Assembly (NCBI GenBank): GCA_009829735.1
Contig: CM020620.1
Coordinates: 6,464,545 to 6,528,544, forward strand
Length of the DNA: 64,000 bases
Source of the DNA: Pyropia yezoensis
Taxonomy: Eukaryota > Rhodophyta > Bangiophyceae > Bangiales > Bangiaceae
Direction of reading: 5' to 3'
Of this stretch, positions 57,901 to 64,000 are shown piece by piece. The notes beneath the pieces were generated by a model. The model ran no database searches. It was not told the DNA's origin and saw only the letters and a program-made list of their open reading frames with translations. A program made the position numbers and the translations under genes. The first letter of the stretch is position 1, and each line of letters starts with the position of its first letter.

Positions 57901-60900
57901 CCTGCCGACCGGAAGAGGGTGTCACCAGTGGCGCCGAGAATGGGATAAAGGGGGGGGGGAAGGAGGTGGAGGCGGGGGAGCAGGCAAGGAGGCCGAGAAG
58001 TGTCGAGAGTTGGGATGGTGGCGGAAGGTCAAGCGTGCACGGCGGGGAGCCACCGAGCAGGTGACCAGCCGGTAAACGCTGACACGACCAGGAGAGGCGG
58101 CAGCGCGTCAGGAGTAGGAGACTCGTAGCGGAGCAGACGCTTTGTGAGGCGTGTTGGAGAGGGGGGTGGGGTTGTGGATGCCCGCTGACGACGCGGACAG
58201 TGCACGTCGTCGCGGGTCGGGGTCGGCACGTCTCCTCCCCGCTGCTATTTGTACGGACACCAGGTTCCTCCGTCGCCACCGCTCGGAACCCCCCCCCCCC
58301 CTCCACTTGCCCCCCACCAGCTGCTGTCTCTGGTCGCGGCTTGCGGGTGGCCGGTGGGACGTCCCCCAATTCCCTCCTGGGAGGACAACCCCTCGGCCGC
58401 CGCCGCGTGGCCACGACGGCCAGTGGCGGCGGCGGCTGCAACAGCACGGGCCAACGGGCGCACGCCATGCCCTCCCCCCCCCACCACCTCCCCTTCCCCA
58501 CTCCAGCCCCCCGCCCCCCCACCGGCTGCCTATCTGCGTTTCATCGCAAAAAGCGTCGGCGGGCAGCGGCGCGCATTGCGTAGCGGCACGGGGAGCAGCG
58601 CAGCTGCCGACCAGCACATTGGGGTGGCGTCGGCAGAGAGGGGGAAGGGGGGGAGGGGCAGGAGTGGCGGGAGGGGGGGGGGGAGGCGGTGGTGGCGACC
58701 CGACGCTGGCCAGGCGACACTAGAGGCGGTTGTGGCGGCCCGACTCTGGCCAGGCGACCCCAGAGGTGGGGGGGGGAAGGGATGGCCGCCGCCGCGCTGG
58801 CGCTGGTACAAAAGGCCACTGGCCATTGGGTGGGCCCGCTCCGCACGTCTCGGCTTGGGCAGAAGGGCAGAGCGGGAGGCCCCCTCCCCCCCCCGGGGGA
58901 TGCGAGGGGGGAGTCGGGGGCCAGCCTCCCCCACCCTCAGCATTCCCTCCCCCCCTTGAGCGAGTCCTCTCCAGAGGGGGGGACAGCCGAGACTGGCCCA
59001 GCGCCTCCCCACGACCTTGGGCGCCCCTCATCCCCAGACGCCCCCAACCCGGCGGCCGCGCGGGGGGGTGTTGCGTAGCAGTCGCCCGTGGCGGCCGTCT
59101 GGCGCCGTCTGCTGGCGTGACGCGCACGCGAATGGTGGGGGGGGGGGGGGGGGGGGAAGGTGAGAAGAGTGATGAGAAGAGTGATCAAGGTGTGGGGCGA
59201 CCCGAACGCCTCTCTGCAGACCTCGCGAAGGTGGGCGGTGTGGGCGGTGGCTTGGCGGCTACGCCGGCTGGACTGGCGGGGGGGGGGATTTCTCCCTCAG
59301 GCTGGCCCGCCGGGTGGCCGGCGCATTGGCGGCGGCGGTCCCCTTCGTCCCGCTGCGCTCCCCACACTCGTGGGGAGGAGGCTGACGGGCGGGCGCGCAG
59401 CGGGCGGGGCCGCTGCCACCCCCCCGCCGACGACGAACGCCGCCTCTGTTCCACCCGCCGCCACCGCTGCCACCGCCGCCACCGCCGCCGCCCCACCCGC
59501 GCGCCGATTTGTATTCTCATCGTCTGGGGCTATGCGAGGGGGGGGGGAAGGGAGGGGGTGGGGGGGGGAGCGGCAGCACCGTCGATGGGGACTGGCCCCC
59601 CCCCACCGGACATACACGCCCTTTGGCCACGCCAGCGGTGACGAGTTCGTCGTGCCTGGGGCGCGTCTGGCTTGTCGGCAGGGCTGAGGGGGGGGGGGGA
59701 CGGGCGAGGACGCGACCAGCGCCGCAGCTGCGCCAGAGAAATTCTGTTGGCGGAAGAAGGGGTGGCGGGCGATCCACCCGCCACCGCGCTCTCTCGAGAG
59801 TGGGCCTTGGTGGAGACAACCGCGTCCGCCCCCACCCACGGGGACGGTGGGGGGGGGGTGGGTGGGGAAGGGCACCGGCCGCACCCTCTGGGGTGGGTGG
59901 ATCAGCTGCCGCCGCGCATCGGCGCCGATAGGGGAGGGGGGGGGAGGCTGGCCTGCCCATGACGAGTCTGCCGTGTACACTCCGCACGCCACACCACACG
60001 GTGGCGGGCGGCGAACGACGGCAACGGGCAGCGGCCCCGCGTTGCAGGCGCGGTCGCCCGGCACGCGACCGCGGCTTTGGGAGTGGGAGCTGGGTGGTGG
60101 GTGGGGCGTGAATTTCCGGTCCCGCCGCCGCGTCCCCCTCACACCACACACGGCGGGAGCCAGGCCTATCAGGAGGCCGCCGCGGCAGACGGCAGGGGCC
60201 GGCCGCGGCGGGCTGGCGCCCAAGCGTCGTGACCCAGCGACGGGGGGTGGCACACATAACAGAGAGGCGCATCGGCCACCGTCGGCTGTCCGCCACCCAC
60301 CGTGGCAGGGTTGGCTGTCATGTCCGCTGGGGGGGAGGAGGCACAGTCTCACTTTTTGAACTAGCTAAAAACGAGTCGCTGGCAGCGAGATGCCAGGGCC
60401 AGGGCCGTCACGGGCTGGCGAGCCCCGTCGCGCGCGCAGTCAGCCACCCCACCTTGCGCTTTGACTTTGATCTGGGCCACCGACAGAGTGCAGCGGCCCC
60501 ACGCGCCACCCCCCAGTCCACGTCATCGCCTGCCGCACACGTGCGGCTGGGGCAGCGCAGCAACGTTGCCGCGTGGCCTGTGGCGGCGGCGCCTCGTCAC
60601 GAGGCACGGTGCCTGTTGACCGGCCGGTGACCAGGGCGGAGCGCTGCTGATCAACGCCTGAAGCCTCCGCCCCCACCACCCCCCCTCCCCCAGTGGCCGC
60701 TTCACGAATAATTCATGGCCGCTCAGCGGGCCGGTGCTACGCAGCCAACCCGACAGGCCGCCGGGTGTGGCCCTGAGCAAGACTGATTGGCCTGCGGCCG
60801 TGGAGGGGGGCGCCCACCGTCCTTTCGCGCGAGAATAGCCTCACCACGCGTCGGGGGGGTGCCGCCGCTGGCAGGCCGCCTATAATTCATGTTTACTAAT

Positions 60901-62104
60901 ACGAAGGAAAGAAGAGCGGAAGCACGTTGCAGGACGTATCTGACTGGCTCTCCTCCCCCCCCACCGGCACCCCCCCCCCAGCCAGCCGCCCCACAGCCGG
61001 CCTCGGGCTGGCGCGAAACACCAAAACTGTTCCCTCCCAGTGGCAGGCTGTGCAAGGGCAGAGACACGTCAGCGAAAGGCCGATGTCACGAGAGACGCCA
61101 CGGATGCTCAGAAGTTTCTCGCTGTGATGTCAGTTGAAGAGGGTCTGGGGTGCCCCTTCCCCGACGACAGAAGGGCCGGCCGACCCCCGGCGGACGGACC
61201 CGATCCATCAAGTTTGGCTTCCCACCAGCCCGGTCAGACCCTGCTCATTGGTCTTAATCATCTGCTCACGGGGATAGTCGGGCTTGCGGGTGGGCGCCTG
61301 GCCCGCGAGGCAGACCTCTGGTGGCGGGGCTTGGGGTGGTGATATTACTCTTTGAAGGGTTACGGCGAGAACTGCGAAGGTGTAGGGGTGGGGGATTTCA
61401 TGGCCCTCGAGCACGACCGTTGTCGTTTCCTTGCTGTTGCCCTACACGGGACCTGTGTGCACCTGTTCCCACACCTGTGCTGTCATGGACGGGCTGGAGG
61501 GACGGGCGGTCCTCGGCAGGGATATCTTTCAATTCTCCACAGATTCATGCCATAAAACCCGCCATGCTTGCCGGTGAAGAGAGCACCCACCACCAACCCG
61601 CTCGCCAACCGTCCTGCGTCCGAGTCGATTCGGGCGAGGCCACGCCCGACAGAGCCGGCGAGCCGCATCGGCGTGGACAGTCGATGCCTGACGGGTAGGT
61701 ACGGGCGGCGTTGGATTACAGATGTCTGGTTGCACATGGCGAACCTGTAACACAGTCACCTGGCAGGACGTGAGTACTTTGGGGCCGTGGCCCCACGGCC
61801 GCGGGGTCGGGTGCGGATTTTCCACGGTCGCAGCCCGGTAGATGGCCGGATGGTCGAGCAGGGCGCATGCATGCTTTTGCCATTGTCAAAGCCACTTGAT
61901 GCACGGGCGGGTGTATGTACTCCCAGGTCCATGTGAACCAAGGCATGGCCACCATGGACACCATTCACTACAGAACAGACAACGAAACATACGCGTTAAG
62001 CAGTTTCTACATCGCAGTAGACGACGCCGCTATGAGTGTCGACAAAGCATCTCGCGTGCACTTCCACACACAACCAAGAAGACACGAGGAGCATCCAAAA
62101 AAAA
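57901..62104. other. Gene-poor, low-complexity 4.2-kb tract
   Basis: No gene supported. 58.2-60.3 kb carries many G/C runs and chance open frames on both strands; 60.3-62.1 kb is more balanced but without recognised domains. The 40-bp duplication at 58688-58767 is the only clear structure. Confidence 0.5.
58688..58767. repeat. 40-bp tandem duplication
   Basis: Two adjacent ~40-bp units sharing CTGGCCAGGCGAC and AGAGG cores with a handful of substitutions. Confidence 0.75.
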
Positions 62105-63934
62105 TCAGCAGATGAAGGGGAGACGGGAGTTCTTCTCCGAGCACTCCAAGCAAGGGTTCTGTGCGTGCTTCGCCTGAGACAGCACGGTACGCGCCCCACT
62201 AACCACGTCGTAGTAGGACGCGTCCGGATTGGTCTTGAGCACGGTCTGGATCGAGTTGGTGAGGGCGCCGAAGGCCTTGCCACCCGGCGGACGCACATCT
62301 GCGCTCGTCTCGTGCGCCTGGCAGCCGGTGATGAGGATGCCCTTGTCCTCGCTCAGCGACCCACCCAGGGAGTGGGAGGTGCTGTGCGAGCCCCCAGACG
62401 AGCCGCCCCCGCCCGAACCGCTGAGCATGCTCATCATCCCCATTGCGGCAGTCAAGCCGCTGCCGCCACCAGAGCTGTGCGACGACTGCTGTGGCTTCTT
62501 GCCGCCAAGCAGGGAGCCCGCCAACCCCATGAGCGCCGCGGAGCCCCCGCCACCACTGCTCTGAGACTGCTTCTTGCCGCCCAGGAGGGAGCCCGCCAGC
62601 CCAGCCAGCCCGCTGGAGCCGCCACCACTAGAGGACGACTGGCCCCCACCCTGGGACGCGGCCAGCATGCCGGCCATGGCCGCAAGACCCGAGCCCCCAG
62701 ACATACCGGACCCGCTCTTGCCGCTCTTCAAGAAGTACTGCAGGGCCAGGCGGCCAGCATCGCCGCCAAAGAACTCGCCCAAGGTGGAACGGATGTTGCC
62801 GGGCTGGACAGAGCGCCCCGTAATCTGGGTTAGCAGAGACGCCACGTCTGTGATGGGAAGCGCACGGTTCTTCACGTCTACGCCCCCAACCTCACGAGTG
62901 CCGCCGGTGAGCAGCGACATCAGCGAAGCAGACTCCTCCAGCAACGATGCCTTGGAGTTGCCGTCCTTTTCGCCTTCAATAGCAACCTCCGAATGGTCGA
63001 GCATCGAACCAGAGTGACAGCAATCCGTGACCAGCGTCAGGCGGCAGCCGTCTGGGATGGTCGACACGATGGCGCGGAGGTCGTCATCGACAATAAGCGA
63101 CATATCTGTGGGGCACTGTGGAGAGGGATACGAAAAAGCACAACCAGGAAAAACGGAGCCATGTCAACGGGGTGCCCCGATGGATCTCGGGATGGACTGG
63201 GACAGTGCCGCTGCAATATCCAAAGGTAGCCATAAAACAAGATAGAACAACGTAACAAACAAGTGACAGTCAACCAGGTGGGAATCAAAAAACGTACAAT
63301 CGCCTGATACACGCCGCCACAAGAGAATATAAGAGAGCTGGGACACGACCACGAGATGAGTCAGATTCATGTTCAAGTTATCACGGGCGGCACATGCACA
63401 ATGAGAAGCACAGGCCGACCTCCCGAATGTCGGCACAATGACACATCCATGCGAGTTAGCTACCACTTACCTCGTCTTTGCGGTCGTCCTCTGGGTCGTC
63501 GTCGTCTGCCGGCACCTGCGTGCCATGGCCAGAGAAGTGCACAAAGATGATATCGTCCTCCTGTGCTTCGCCACACAGCTTGGTGAGAGCCTTGCGGATG
63601 TTGGCACCAGTCGGGATCAGCTCGTCCGAGCACGAACCGTCGTCCTTGAGAATGGTGATCTCCGAAGCGTCGAAACCCTTGTAGCGCTGCAGTACATCAT
63701 ACATGATGTCGACGTCTGTGGCACATGAGACAAACAATACTCACACTAGAAAAGAATGATCGGTCAGCAGCACGCTCAAGCCCCACGGAAGCGCGAGTTC
63801 TTGCAAAAGGAGTAGCCAGGCAAGCACACAAACACAGCACCACTTCAAGGTCAAAGATCACCAATAGAGCAGAGCCGCGGACTCACCATTGCAGCAGCCT
63901 TCCAGAGCAGCCTTCGTGCCGGGATAATTGCAGC
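62105..63934 (-). CDS. Type II metacaspase, 3' exons (5' end off window)
   Basis: Calcium-dependent Arg/Lys-specific cysteine protease family linked to cell death and stress. Exons on the minus strand: 63887-63934 (CNYPGTKAALEGCCN), 63471-63715 (catalytic His in FVHFSGHGTQVP), 62105-63115 (catalytic Cys in TLVTDCCHSGSM). Introns 63716-63886 (GTGAGT...CCACAG) and 63116-63470 (GTAAGT...TCCACAG) restore ND/VDIMYDVL and KDE/CPTDMSL. The first exon(s), expected to encode the start up to LIGIG, lie beyond 63934 or outside the window. After the p20 part comes a ~170-residue Gly/Ser-rich linker with two copies of GLAGSLLGGKK, then the p10 part (DKGILITGCQAHETSADVRP; AFGALTNSIQTVL). A linker between p20 and p10 indicates type II. 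Confidence 0.92.
63116..63470 (-). other. Metacaspase intron
   Basis: Donor GAG/GTAAGT and acceptor CTCCACAG/TGC. An alternative CCCCACAG nine bases downstream would break the conserved CPTD/DDD frame. Confidence 0.85.
63716..63886 (-). other. Metacaspase intron
   Basis: Donor AATG/GTGAGT and acceptor TGCCACAG/ACGTC, joining the split Asp codon of the conserved GC.ND stretch. Confidence 0.88.
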
Positions 63935-64000
63935 CTGCAAAGAAGCATCGCAGTGGAGAGGGCAATGTTCAAACCAGAACACCAGGCCAGGGAGACGACG

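Noticed and set aside
57901-62104. tRNA, rRNA or other structural RNA genes
   Set aside because: No cloverleaf, rRNA core or known ncRNA motif was found by eye here or elsewhere; a tRNA scan would be needed to exclude them.

Overview
The window looks like nuclear DNA of a GC-rich, intron-poor photosynthetic eukaryote, most likely a bangiophyte red alga (Porphyra/Pyropia type). That is an inference from gene content and style: a plastid ferredoxin-NADP reductase with transit peptide, a plastid-type GrpE, a mitochondrial branched-chain keto-acid dehydrogenase subunit, an ACX3-type peroxisomal acyl-CoA oxidase with an ARL C-terminus, a type II metacaspase, most genes intronless or with one or two short GT-AG introns, and long runs of G, C and GGC repeats.

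Layout. 1-~15,600 is a nested transposon block. A decayed Ty1/copia element (minus strand; gag, protease, integrase, reverse transcriptase; its 3' part lies beyond the left edge) was split inside its integrase by a 10.7 kb Ty3/gypsy chromodomain element (1700-12416, minus strand). The inserted element has 363/364 bp LTRs differing at three bases and one indel, a 5-bp CGTCC target duplication, a polypurine tract, a candidate primer site, gag, and pol in the -1 frame behind a canonical G GGA AAC slippery site. It also carries a long antisense ORF (2649-5018) with its own TATA-like box. Its sequence is packed with short perfect hairpins and palindromes. 15,600-18,500 holds no recognisable gene, but includes a similarly hairpin-rich block and two minisatellites.

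18.5-27.3 kb is a compact gene cluster: petH/FNR (+), GrpE (-), BCKDHB (+; divergent from GrpE), and a LUFS/LisH-domain polyglutamine protein (-). 27.3-29.6 kb is low-complexity spacer. 29.6-36.0 kb carries a low-complexity protein (-), acyl-CoA oxidase (+), and a TenA-like protein with a C-terminal zinc knuckle (-). 36.0-42.0 kb is gene-poor, dominated by G/C homopolymers and GGC/GCC microsatellites. 41,987-43,328 is an apparently intact Tc1/mariner (DD34E) element.

43.6-57.9 kb has a sorbitol-dehydrogenase-like MDR enzyme, a bZIP factor lacking the usual invariant arginine, an unrecognised possibly organellar protein with a homopolymer frameshift, the circularly permuted GTPase GNL1, a secreted cysteine-containing protein of unknown family, and a secreted protein whose mature N-terminus is histidine, as in lytic polysaccharide monooxygenases. 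57.9-62.1 kb is again low-complexity spacer. The right edge holds the 3' exons of a type II metacaspase.

The host genes do not form one pathway; they are single-gene transcription units serving plastid, mitochondrial, peroxisomal, nuclear and secretory functions. The most unusual content is the gypsy element (antisense gene, -1 frameshift site, hairpin saturation, one in-frame UGA), followed by the LPMO-like and TenA/zinc-knuckle proteins. Every identification was made by eye from motifs; no database search was run.
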